A DNA stretch of 64,000 nt from Prinsepia uniflora (Eukaryota; Streptophyta; Magnoliopsida; Rosales; Rosaceae). Below, in pieces: positions 22,607 to 33,323 of the stretch (position 1 is the stretch's first letter; every line of letters begins with the position of its first letter). The position numbers and the translations under genes were made by a program. The DNA is taken from NCBI GenBank assembly GCA_032719365.1, contig CM064871.1, positions 33,763,566-33,827,565 on the forward strand. The letters are read 5' to 3'. The notes under the pieces are model-generated. The model was not told the DNA's origin and searched no databases. It saw only the letters and a program-made list of their open reading frames with translations.

Positions 22607-22744
22607 GACGTTTGGGACATCAGACATCAGGGATGTCAGATATTTGGACCCGGAGAGACCCCGGGCAGCACGCGTAGCTTATTAAACCGTGAGATTTGAC
22701 GTCAGGGACGTCAAGCGTCTGGGACGCTAAGCATCAGGGATGCT
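22607..22744 (+). repeat. GACGTC-NGG-GACGTC mini-inverted-repeat array
   Basis: Units are GACATC-AGG-GATGTC (22623-22637), GACGTC-AGG-GACGTC (22698-22712), AGCGTC-TGG-GACGCT (22714-22728) and AGCATC-AGG-GATGCT (22730-22744), plus a decayed first unit at 22607-22621. In LTR1 that first unit is perfect (GACGTC-TGG-GACGTC, 16220-16234). The 6-bp arms differ between units but pair within each unit. Confidence 0.88.
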
Positions 22745-23325
22745 GGTGATGGTAATGGTAAATATGGATTAATGAATAAAATGGCTTATTGGTTGGATAT
22801 GTGTTATATGGTAAAAATAGATTATGAAATGGTATGTCGGGTCGGGGACCCTAAATGGTTTTGGATGTATGGATTTATATTTATGGCTTTGGGTGGTGGC
22901 CCACATGGTTTTAATATGTCTGGTGGTGGTATTCTACAGTTTTGGGCTGAGTTTCCACACTTGGTTTTTGGTTAACGGTTTTCGGGCTAAGGCCCTAATG
23001 GCTCGGTTGAGCAAACGTTTTGGTTACTGGTTTTCGTGGCATGCATACGTTTTTATTGGAGGGCATAAATGTCTTATAAATGTATTTGATAAACTTATTG
23101 GTTTTTGTCCACTCACAGCTTTTGGTTTTAATGCCCTTCAGGTTGATTACGGATGCGATTGCAGCAGATACTGGGACATTGCATACCTCCTTCATCGGTC
23201 CTTGCGCACTCTGGATGCCCCGTTTGGGCAGTGGCTCTTGGTTATCCCTTGTCTGACACCCCTTTTTGGACGGGAGCAGGGCACATTCCACGGTAATCCC
23301 AGGGGGATTAGGATGGGTCCTGTCA

Positions 23326-24317
23326 ACTTGGTATCAGAGCAGGGTTGCTCTATTCGTGTGCGCAGGTCGAGGGTGTGATGTCTCATTGGGCTGCAGTTCG
23401 TTATCAACCTAATAGGTAGTTTTTGGGTTTGGATAGTGGATAGAGTGTGATTGTCCCGATACGCCGTGCGTTAATGTGATTCGACCCAAGTGGGGTTGAT
23501 TGTGATGAACTGGTATTTTGGGAACGTCGGTTCGGCCATGTAATATTAAATTGTTGTGCTGCTAGGTGCAGCCAGGTTCGGGGAACCTCATGTGAGTAAT
23601 GGTTTAAAAATGTGAACCCTTGTGGTCGTTTCTAGTGTGAAGGATGTTGGTTCATCGGAGTTGGCCGATGACCTAGTGGTGGAACCCACGTTGATGGGAT
23701 GGTAGGATTGGATGACGTCTATACGATGTCAGGATCGCGGGGTCGGTCAGGTTGTGAGTTTTATATTACGGAAAGTGGTTGGGTTCGGTTGAACCATAGG
23801 GTGTGATTGTGGAACCCTAGTATATGATGGATTAAAAAGGTAAACCTTAATAATGATTAGTGGATAAGAACTTGTGCTGCGACGAGCGGCTGAGGTCATG
23901 GATGACCATGTGGATGGCTCTCGTGAGTCTAGTCAGAACTATGGGATTTGATCTACGGATACGGTTCTGAGATAAATTATGGAATCCCGTGTTGGATCGG
24001 GTATTAGTGTGAGGTATGGATGCGGATCTCGATAGCAATGACAGTTAGTCGGAAGTCATATGGAGATGACTGGCTATCGAGGGTAATTAGTGTGGTTATA
24101 ATACTTGGGGATCAGGGGACGTTCAGGGAACGTTCATTTTCCTGATGTGGATTGTCAGAATGGTAGTACCCATAGTCGTGAGGTACGGGATCGTCGTTCG
24201 GTATGAATGGAGATCCAGGGTTGTCGTATTTGCACACGGTGTGCAAGTATGGATGTTTGTATGTTGGTACTTTTGTGCCGATACTAGTATGGATGCATGG
24301 GTGCTGATACTAGTACT
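23326..24317 (+). other. Element A second internal copy, truncated
   Basis: It starts with the PBS at 23329-23340 and follows internal region 1 closely until GATGCATGGGTGCTGATACTAGTA. There internal 1 continues TTGTTGATAG but this copy switches to unrelated C-element sequence. The junction is therefore at about 24317. Confidence 0.85.
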
Positions 24318-24722
24318 GAACCCATAAAAATCACTCTAGCCCAACACACAGTATCTAATTTCCAGTTCACGTGCTCAACCAACCCAATGATATCACAACT
24401 AAGCCGACTACCAACACGTTCATCCATATAGCACTGGTATATCCTTTTTACCGTCACCAGGCACCACTCAGGCCTGTCTAGTATCGGTCCTCGCACAACG
24501 TACCCAGTACGTACATTTATCCACTAACCAGCCTACTACATAGCTCGTAGCCAATCACACTTCAATTCTAGAGTCCATCCGTATTCATCATCCAACACGA
24601 GTCCCATGGTCACTCGACCATCATTATAATCTCTACTCATAATCACGTAATCCAACACTTACCAATCCGACTCACGCCTACCAAGGCGTACCCATTCATG
24701 CCAAAAGAGCATCCAATCTCAC
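24318..24722 (-). other. Element C internal region, middle piece
   Basis: Non-coding DNA between the broken end of A and the start of B, with the same base style as the reversed internal regions. It ends with CTCAC (24718-24722), which is repeated at 33324-33328 after B. Assignment to C follows from nesting logic and total length. Confidence 0.6.
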
Positions 24723-27416
24723 TGTAACGACCCGTCCCTGATTTTCGGGATTAATTAAGACTAATTACATATTAGTGGGGCTAATCAGGGATTAGTCGAG
24801 GATTAACGGACGTTCATGGCAAAATTACGATTTTACCCCTCAACGAGGACGAAAAGTTGACTTTTGACTTGGGAGGTCCGATGGCCGAGTGCCGAGGACC
24901 GTTACGTAGATCGGGTCGATACAAATCTGTAGACAGGCAGCACGTCGAAATCGGACATTCGATGGAAAAGTTACAATTCACGGAAGTTTGGAGGAACTAT
25001 AATACGACAATGTGTTTTACGTGGCAAAAGTGGACTTTTGTATTGAGTGGGGACCAGATCTTTTGAACAGGCCCAATGGATAAGTGACAAGTGTCACCTA
25101 TCCATTGCCCCTTCCCTTCATTCATGCATGTGTATCCCTTTTCCTGTTTGATCATTCCACCAAACTCGAACCCCATCGATCGCAACCCCAATCCCTTCCC
25201 CTCACTGGTTCGATCTGAGCATGAGATAGAGAGTAGCTGAGGAACTGGACGGCGACGGTGAGAGCATCAGAACCGCCATGGACGGCGGAGGAAGCCCAAA
25301 ACAAGGGTAAACCCGATCCCCTTTACATTTCGAATTCAAATTTTTAATTTTTGAACGTTGTGGTTGTTTTTGGTGGATTGTAATGTGATTATAGGGTTAG
25401 TATGACCATTAGGTAATAGTTTTGGATGGTGGAAGACGGCTAAACGACCCAGGGGATAACCTGGAAGTTTGGGGTCGTGAAGGGGAAATCGAACCAGGAG
25501 ATTTTAGATGATTTTCCTTCCTTCTAATTACATGGTTAGGTTACTAGGGATGAGAAAAATGGGTTAGAATTGAAAAGGGATCGAAACGGGTTGAAATGAG
25601 GGAGAAAATGGGCTGGACCGGTTCCATTGGTCCGGTCGGATCGAAAACCAGCGGACCGGTTCGGACCCGGTCTGCCGAAGGTTTAATGAGACTATGCAGG
25701 CGCGTGAAGCCCACTCGCAGGGCCCTTTGTTCCGCACATGAAGTTATCTATTCGATGTAACAAACATTTTGGGACTGGTTTCGTGTCGATCGGAAGTCGT
25801 TTCGATATAGTTCGAGACGTCTGATGGTTTAGGATCGGGTTTAAAAATAGTTAAAAATTCGGAAAAATTACGGGACTTTAATGAGGGGTTATTTATGTAA
25901 CTAGTAACCCTCTAAAGTGAATTGGACAGGTTTGGGAACCTCGGAGAAGGTGATTGGCCTGGGATAGGCGTACGGCTCGCGTATCGGCGGCACCTCGGAC
26001 GGTCTGTGACTGAACTTTATTTTCTAAATTGATGCATGCATAAATGTTTTATATGAGTTTATGAACATGTTTTGTGATGCCATGAGTGCTTTTGTGTGTG
26101 TTTACGTATTTGCACGTAATTCGAGATTTTATATTTTATACGGTGCTTATACGTGTTTGTGGTTTCAATTTTAATGGAATGGATTTGGATTTAAAAAGGA
26201 AAACTTGGGCATGAGACCCATTTGGTTTTGTCTTGGGCATTTGGCCCTATTGATGACCTACGGGTCTGAGTCGTGGTCGCGGCGAGTGTTGTGTGCACGA
26301 TGACGGAAGATACGATGCTCGCCTCCGGACTGGGGATGTGTTCCTTCTAGAGAGGTCACGATGCATGTCCCGTTGTCGAGTAGCCACTAGAGGCTCTACT
26401 TCAGAGTGCTGACGGTTTACGAGATTGATCGGTAATGTGTGAACCATGATCTAGAGGTGGTCGCGGCGGTTGATATGTTCACGACAACATACCAGGATTG
26501 AGAGCAGTCCTAGACGGATGGTTGCACGCATCACTACGATTGGAACCGTGACTGACTCTGAGATATCGGGCTCGATGCCCAATTGAGTCATGAGTTCGAG
26601 CTTGAGGCGCAGTTGGTTTACGATTGTGATTTCGGGTCGGAGACCCTAAATGGATTTCTAGGCTCATGATGGTTTATGGGGACCGGGAATGAATACTTTA
26701 AATGGTTTTAAGAATGATTTCGAAATGGTTTCTCATATACCATCCTTTATTTATGGATTGCTTTCTCCGGGTAGGGACGTTGGCCTTGGTAGATCCCAGA
26801 GTAGTCACGCAGCACTAACTGAGTGGAGTCGCCCCCGTTAAGTATCTTACTCTCAGGAAAGCTTATAGATTATAACCCCTAGGGAGGGTAATTGATCTAC
26901 GGACATTAACCTGGGTGGAACCTAGGGAGACTTGGGATTTGAGACTTCGGGTAGCACGCGCATAGCTTTGGAAACCGTGACAAGATTGGTTATATGTTAT
27001 ATGATATATTTGTGAATAATAAATGGATTTGGGCTGAGTCCCACACGGATTTGCGCAGTGGCCCATATGATTGATTTCATTTACGATTGTGGGCCAAGGC
27101 CCTAATGGTTTGATAACTGATTTTCGAATGCATGCATGCTTTTTAGTGAAGGGCATAAATGTCTTCTTGTGATTTTTTTTTTATAAATTATTTGTTTTGT
27201 CCACTCACAACTTTTAATGTTTTGAATGCTCTTCAGGTTGATCGCGGATGCGGGCTGTAGCAAAGACCGAGACATCACACTCCACCTCCAGATCCTGGCG
27301 CTCTTTGAAGCCTCGAGTGGACTAAAGTCAGAATTTTCCCTTGTCTGACACTCCGTGTCAGACGGGATCAGCTCGTCCCCCGTTAATCCCTGGGGGATTT
27401 GGGACAGGTCCTGACA
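24723..27416 (+). repeat. Element B 5' LTR (2694 bp)
   Basis: It begins TGTAACGACCCGTCCCTG and ends GGGACAGGTCCTGACA. It carries TTGACTTTTGACTTGGG near 24857, a near-perfect palindrome TGGATAAGTGACA-AG-TGTCACCTATCCA (25077-25104), GATGCATGCATAAATG (about 26032), the reverse partner GCATGCATGC (about 27125), GTCCACTCACAAC (about 27199), and a near-terminal hairpin GTCTGACAC-TCC-GTGTCAGAC (27343-27363). Confidence 0.93.
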
Positions 27417-27418
27417 AG

Positions 27419-27430
27419 TGGCATCAGAGC
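27419..27430 (+). other. Element B primer-binding site
   Basis: TGGCATCAGAGC lies two bases after the LTR end. It differs by one base from the tRNA-Met primer site TGGTATCAGAGC. Confidence 0.88.
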
Positions 27431-30209
27431 GAGGTTTGTGCACTATGAGTAGGGTTTTACCATGGGGTACCCTGATGTCAGTTTGGTCTTGCGCGTCACT
27501 CTGTACGCAGGTCAAGGATGTGATGTCTCTATAGTAGTAACAACCGTCATCAACCTGATAGTTAGAGTAAGAGTAGGAGGATTCAGTGGATTTGAATCCT
27601 AGTTAGATTACGTGTGGCACGAGGTGCGATGGATTAGGGTTCGATTAGCAAAGGATGATGCGTGTTTCGAGGAAGTAGATCCCGAGCAGGATCGATATTC
27701 GTGCGAATCCAACGGCTTAGAGCCGCATAGTTACTGGAGATAGTACCCAGTGGACTAGTAGACACCGTATGACGACCTGAGAGTTGGGACCGTCGAGTAG
27801 TCATGACCGACATGGAATGGAGCAACGTGGAATCAGTGGAGGTTGGACGTTAGGGTCGTCCATGATAAAATTTCGAAATGGAGATTATACTGCTGGGAGC
27901 AATCAGGCGCACAATGACCCTAGTTGAGACTGTTGGGAATAGGAACGCGTGATTTTACTTGGCGTGAGATGCCATGTTTCGGTGTGTCAAATCTCAGAGG
28001 GATGTCGACTGGCAGGAGATGCCCGAAGTAGTGTTGTGTGGCATGGTAGGATGCGTTTGCGCATGTAGCGGTTGTGCAGGCTTAGGCACGGAGTACGGCC
28101 AAGTTCTTTTGGAGGCTAGTGACTGGGAGCCGTAGAGTGGTTACTGGTTGTTTGGACACCAATATCGGACTATGACGACTCTTCAGAGTCAAGAACGAGG
28201 GATCACTCGAGATGGACGTGCTGTAGGAAATAGCCGGGTCCGCAATAACCCTAGTTGGTGAGTGATTTGACGAGTGACTAGGAGAGTGGTACTTGTCGAC
28301 CGGATCCTAAGGTGGACCGATCGGTGGATGTTGTGTGTTTAGAGGTTGGTGTTGGCGGTGAGTTAACCACTTAGGTTCGGAGTTTTGGTGGTGATTTATA
28401 TGAGTTGTGTCTGTGTTACCTCGTGGTAGGTACCACCATCGAGGGTGGCTTTGTTATTGGTTTTTGAGAATCAGGGGACGTTCGGGGAACGTTCATCTTC
28501 TGGTATGGATTGTTGGGATAGTCATACCCAGAGTCATAGGAGTATGAGGGAGACAGAGCCCCTCCGACCCGAGCAGAGGTAAATGGCGATTGCTCGGTTT
28601 AAGCAAGGCTTAGGATTGGTTTGATTCGCACTCCGTGTGGAGGTGATGCGATGACGATAACGAGGAGAGATTACGAGCCATGAGCTGAGGGTGTCTCACT
28701 CGTGATGTGCTCATGATTGATATCTACACTACACAACGAGGAGGATTCGTCGGCTAGTGTAGATTCTTAGGAATTACATCGAGATGGCATATATGATGGA
28801 GATGAACTAGGTGGAACCCAGCGGTAGTTGACCTAGCGGGGACTCTGTCCCAATAATGTTTGAGATGACTAAGAAGGGACGATGCGAGTACTGTCATAAA
28901 GTGACGAGTTGGTCAAATATGGTATTAGGCGAGTTGGATGGTTTACGGACATATGGATGATGTCCGAGTGAGTTGAGGGATTATTTGTGACCGAGTAGGT
29001 AGACGTGCCCTAAAGTGGTAAACGTGTGAGTTCGATGGGCACTGAGCGGAACATATAGGATTCTGAGTGTTCGGTGCTAGAAATTTAATCCCATAAGGAC
29101 TGGGACGTGTGAACTAGTAGGGAGACGTGAATAGTGATGGAAGAAGCCAAAGAGAATCAATGGAAGTGTTTAGTTCGGAAGGAAAGGATTAAGCATTACA
29201 GTAATTATCAGAGAATACTCCTAGTCGGAGGAGGACTTCGCTTTTTCCACTAGCTCAGTAATGGAAAAGTTAGGTATGCTTCCAACATGGTTGCAACTAC
29301 TCTCGATTCCGAAGTCGATGAAGGAGACTTCACGTTTTCTGCTCTTTAGTAGATAGTGCTGGGTACCGGAGGATGACATAGGATGAACTTTGATGTTATC
29401 ATCTTGGATTCTCCTCGATCCTTCCCTAGGTGCGATGACGAGGAGTGATATGACAGCTAGAGGGTTCAAAAAGGGTGTAAGAATCAAACACCTAGGTTGT
29501 GTGTCAAATTTGAATGATTTGAGGAGCAAAAAGTATTTGGCGTCACTGGATGTGGCGAGTGAGTGTCTGAGGTAAGTATGGATTGAGGTGAGTGAGATCG
29601 AGTCATGTGGTACTGATCAGGATGATCGAGATGACTAAGGTGATGGTAGCGACCGGGAGGCGAATAGACCGAGGTCTGGTCGTCATTGGGGAGAATTGCC
29701 TTGCTGATTATGCTAAGCTAGGAGCAAAGGAGAATCGTATTGTGAGAAAGTTGGAGAATCTTGGGAATAGTTGGTGAGATGACAAGACAGAGGTTGGATA
29801 TGTGAAGAGTGTGTACGATTTGTCTTGGTCATGAAGATGGAGTGAATTGGTAGGGTTCAGTGGTTGATGTGAGTGGAGGCTCAAGTCGTGGATGACTAAG
29901 GGAACCCTACAGTGCAGAGTTTTTTCTCTGCTGAGACAAGTATTCGATTTAGGATCCAGATACAGCCCGGATGGGTGAGACGTCGATTGTGTGTTGACAG
30001 GACGAGTAGTACAATAATTGAGTACTCGAGAGAGAGTCAAGATCAGAGTAGAGCAGCAAAAGCGCAGTGGAGCCGAGCGTTACCGACTAGTCATGATCGT
30101 GATTGTGGACTTAGAGGATGTTAGAGGAGAAATGGTGCTCCTCTGAACGATGGATTACGATTGCTAACTGTTTAAGTGACAGGAGTTGAGATATCACTCA
30201 GTGGGAGAA

Positions 30210-30391
30210 ATGAGGATAATTGTCGGATGGGATGTTGAATAGGATGTCAGCTCCAGTTGTCGGATGACAAGGGTCGTCAGACTGAAAATCTGACTTTGGG
30301 ATGAGGATAATTGTCGCATGGGATGTTGAATAGGATGTCAGCTCCAGTTGTCGGATGAGAAGGGTCGTCAGACTGAAAAGCTGACTTTGGG
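30210..30391 (+). repeat. 91-bp tandem duplication in element B
   Basis: Two adjacent copies (30210-30300 and 30301-30391) start ATGAGGATAATTGTCG and end CTGACTTTGGG, with only a few differences. Each contains a potential hairpin, for example GTCAGA-CTGAAAA-TCTGAC in the first copy. Confidence 0.88.
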
Positions 30392-30649
30392 TGTCAGATG
30401 AGAAGAACCATTAGGTTGAAAAGCCAATTTGACAACCACTTAGTGTATCTGACCTGTCAGAGTGGGCGACAGGTGAGATCGACGAGTGTTAACGTCTCGA
30501 GTGAGATTTACAAGCTGAAGTGTGGTTGTGTCGGACGTGTACTTTTACATGAGAGTTCCCGTGTGCGGGGACATGATTGGGTTCCATAGTTTGGTTATGG
30601 AATTAGGTCGGTTTGAATTTCGAGGACAAAATTATTTAAGGGGGAAGGT

Positions 30650-33323
30650 TATAACGACCCGTCCCTGATTTTTGGGATTAATTAAGACTAATTACATATT
30701 AGTGGGGTTAATCGGGGATTAGCCAAGGATTAACGGACGGTCAAGGAAAAATTACGATTTTACCCCTCAACGAGGATGAAAAGTTGACTTTTGACTTGGG
30801 AGGTCCGATGGCCGAGTGCCGAGGACCATTACGTAGATCGGGTCGATACGAATCTGTAGACAGGCAGCACATCGAAATCGGACATTCGACGGAAAAGTTA
30901 CAATTCACGGAAGTTTGGAGGAACTATTATACGACAGCGTGTTTTACGTGGCAAAAGTGGACTTTTGTCCTGAGTGGGGCCCAGATCTTTTGAACAGGCC
31001 CAATGGATGAGTGACAAGTGTCACCCATCCATTGCCCCATTCCCTTCATTCATGCATCTGTATCCCCTTTCCTGTTTGATCATTCCATCAAACTCGAAGC
31101 CCATCGACTGCAACCCCAATCCTTTCCCCTCATCTGGTTCGATCTGAGAATGAGAAGAGAGTGGCTGAGGAACTGGACGGCAACGGTAAGAGCATCAGAA
31201 CCGTCGTAGACAGCAGAGAAGCCCAAAACAGGGGTAAACCCGATCCCCTCTACATTTCAAATTCAAATTTTTTTATTTTTGAACGTTGTGGTTGTTTTCT
31301 GTGGATTGTAATGTGATTATAGGGTTAGTATGACCATTAGGGAATAGTTTTGGATGGTGGAAGACGGCTGAACGACCCAGGGGATAAATTGGAAGTTTGG
31401 GGTCGTGAAGGGGAAATCGAACCTGGGGGTTTTAAAGGGTTTTCCTTCGTTCTAATTACATGGTTAAGTTACTAGGGATGAGAAAAAGGAGTTAGAATTG
31501 AAAAGGGATCGAAATAGGTTGAAATGAGGGAGGAAATGGGTTGTACCTATAACACCGGTACAGTCGGATCGAAAACCAGCAGACTGGTTTGGACCCCGTC
31601 TGCCGGAGGTTGAAGAAGACTGTGTAGGCGCGTGAAGCCCACGCGTAGGGCCCTTTGGGCGGCGCGTGGCAGCGCATGGGAAATATTTTGGGGGTACTTC
31701 CAACATACGAAATCATCTATTCGATGTAACAAACATTTTGGGACTGGTTTCGTGTCGATCGGACGTCGTTTTGATATATTTTGTTACGTCCGAAGGTTTA
31801 AGATCGGGTTTAAAAATAGTTAAAAATTCGGAAAAATTACGAGACATTAATAAGGGGTTATTTAAGTAGTTAGTAACCCTCTAATATGAATTGGACAGGT
31901 TTAGGAACCACGGAGACGGTGATTGGCCCGGTAAAGGCGTATGGCGCTCGTATCGAGGTGGCAACTCAGACGGTCTGTGAGTGGACTTTTTTTTTCAAAA
32001 TTGATGCATGCATAAATGTTTTATATGAGTTTATGAACTTGTTTTATGATGCCATTAGTGCATTTGTGTGTGTTTACGTATTTGCACGTAGGTGCTTATA
32101 CGTGTTTGTGGTTTCAGTTTTAATGGAATGGATTTGGATTTGAAAAGGTAAACTCGGGCATGAGACCCATTTGGTTTTGTCTCGGGCATTTGGCCCTATT
32201 GATGACCTACGGGTCTGAGTCGTGGTCGCGAGGAGTGCTGTGTGCGCGGTGACGGACGATACAACGCTTGCCTCCGAACTGGGGATGTGTTCCTTCCGGA
32301 GAGGTCACGATGTACGTCCCATTGTCGAGCAACCACTAGAGGCTAGACTTCGGAGTTCTGGCGGTTTTAGAGAATGATCGGTAATGTGTGCACCTTGATC
32401 TAGAGGTGGTCGTGGCGGTTGATATGTTCACGACGACATACCAAGATTGGGATCGTGACTGACTCTGAGATATCGGGCTCGATGCCCAGTTGAGTCATGA
32501 GTTCGGGCTCGAGGCCCAGTTGGTTTACGATTGTGATTTCGGGTCGGAGACCCTAAATGGATTTCTGGGCTCATGACGATTTATGGGGACCGGGTATGAA
32601 TCCTTTGAATGGTTTTAAGAATGATTTCGAAATGGTTTCTCATATACCATCCTTTATTTATCGATTGTCTCCTCCAGGGAGGGTCGTTAGCCTGGGTCGA
32701 CCCCTGAGTAGTCACGCATCACCAACTGAGTGGAGTCGCCCCCGTTGGATACCTTACTCTTAGGAAGGCTTATGGATTATAACCCCAAGGAGGGTCATTG
32801 ATCTGCGGACATTGACCTGGGTAGACCCTGGGGAGACTTGGGATTTGAGACCCTGGGTAGCACGCGCGAAGCTTTTGAAACCGTGACAGGATTGGTTATA
32901 TGTTATATGATATATTTGTGAATAATAAATGGATTTAGGCTGAGTCCCAAATGGATTTGGGCAGTGGCTCGTATGATTGATTTCATTTACGATTTTGGGC
33001 CAAGGCCCTAATGGTTTGATAACTAATTTTTGAACGCATGCATGCTTTTTAGTGAAGGGCATAAATTTCTTCTTGTGAAAATGTTTTTATAAATTATTTG
33101 TTTTGTCCACTCACAACTTTTAATGTTTTGAATGCCCTTCAGGTTGATCCCAGATGCGGGCTGTAGTAGAGACCGAGACATCACACTCCTCCTCCGAATC
33201 CTGGCGCTCTCTGAAGCCCCAAGTGGGCTAAATTCGGAATTTTCCCTTGTCTAACACTCCGTGTCAGACGGGATCAGGTGCGTCCCTTGTTATTCTCGGG
33301 GGGATTTGGGACGGGTCCTGACA
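30650..33323 (+). repeat. Element B 3' LTR (2674 bp)
   Basis: It begins TATAACGACCCGTCCCTG (the terminal TG mutated to TA) right after the PPT and ends GACGGGTCCTGACA before the CTCAC TSD. It has the same order of blocks as the 5' LTR, including GGATGAGTGACA-AG-TGTCACCCATCC (31005-31030). Confidence 0.93.

Larger units (their letters stand above)
20072..23325 (+). repeat. Element A LTR2 (3254 bp, full length)
   Basis: It begins TGTAACGACCTGTCCC and ends GATGGGTCCTGTCA, followed by a second PBS. Visible sub-blocks in order are: W-box-like TTGACTTTTTGACC (about 20378), G-box CCACGTGTCAC (about 20593), TGTGAGTAGAC (21798-21808) with ATGCATGC (21827-21834), a hairpin with 11-bp arms (21920-21945), the GGGCC array (22032-22382), the GACGTC array (22607-22744), GCATGCAT (23039-23046), GTCCACTCACA (23107-23117), and a 3'-splice-site-like CCCTTCAG ending at 23141. 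Confidence 0.92.
14829..24317 (+). mobile_element. Element A: LTR-INT-LTR-partial INT, non-autonomous
   Basis: The plus-strand order is LTR1 (14829-16938), internal 1 (16939-20071), LTR2 (20072-23325), and a second copy of the internal start (23326-24317) that stops abruptly. The two internal copies are nearly identical by eye over about 990 bp, so the duplication is recent. There is no coding domain. The expected right TSD (TCCGT) is absent. Instead element C internal DNA resumes at 24318. The simplest origin is an LTR-INT-LTR-INT-LTR tandem from unequal recombination, followed by deletion of its right end. Confidence 0.85.
27417..30649 (+). other. Element B internal region (non-coding, 3.2 kb)
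   Basis: There is no retrotransposon domain in six frames. It contains a 91-bp tandem duplication (30210-30391), a GGGACGTTCGGGGAACGTTC inverted repeat near 28475 (also seen in A at about 17735 and 24118), and the GAATTTCGAGGACAAAATT block before the PPT at 30638-30649 (AAGGGGGAAGGT). Confidence 0.85.
24723..33323 (+). mobile_element. Element B: complete non-autonomous LTR retroelement (8.6 kb)
   Basis: Both LTRs (24723-27416 and 30650-33323), the PBS, the PPT and a perfect CTCAC TSD (24718-24722 and 33324-33328) are present. The 3.2-kb internal region (27417-30649) has no gag/pol motif, so it depends on proteins supplied in trans. The LTR ends resemble those of the Tekay-type element at 1-7313. 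The LTRs differ at more positions by eye than the A internal copies do, so B looks older than the A duplication. It lies in the internal region of element C. Confidence 0.93.

Noticed and set aside
22995..23291. 98-residue antisense frame found in three A-family LTRs (also 16608-16904 and 49683-50024)
   Set aside because: Same DNA as the frame above, read in reverse, with no protein family likeness. Shared because the LTRs are shared.
24318..24722. Separate unknown insertion between A and B
   Set aside because: Length, style and nesting fit the missing middle part of element C's internal region, so no extra element is needed.
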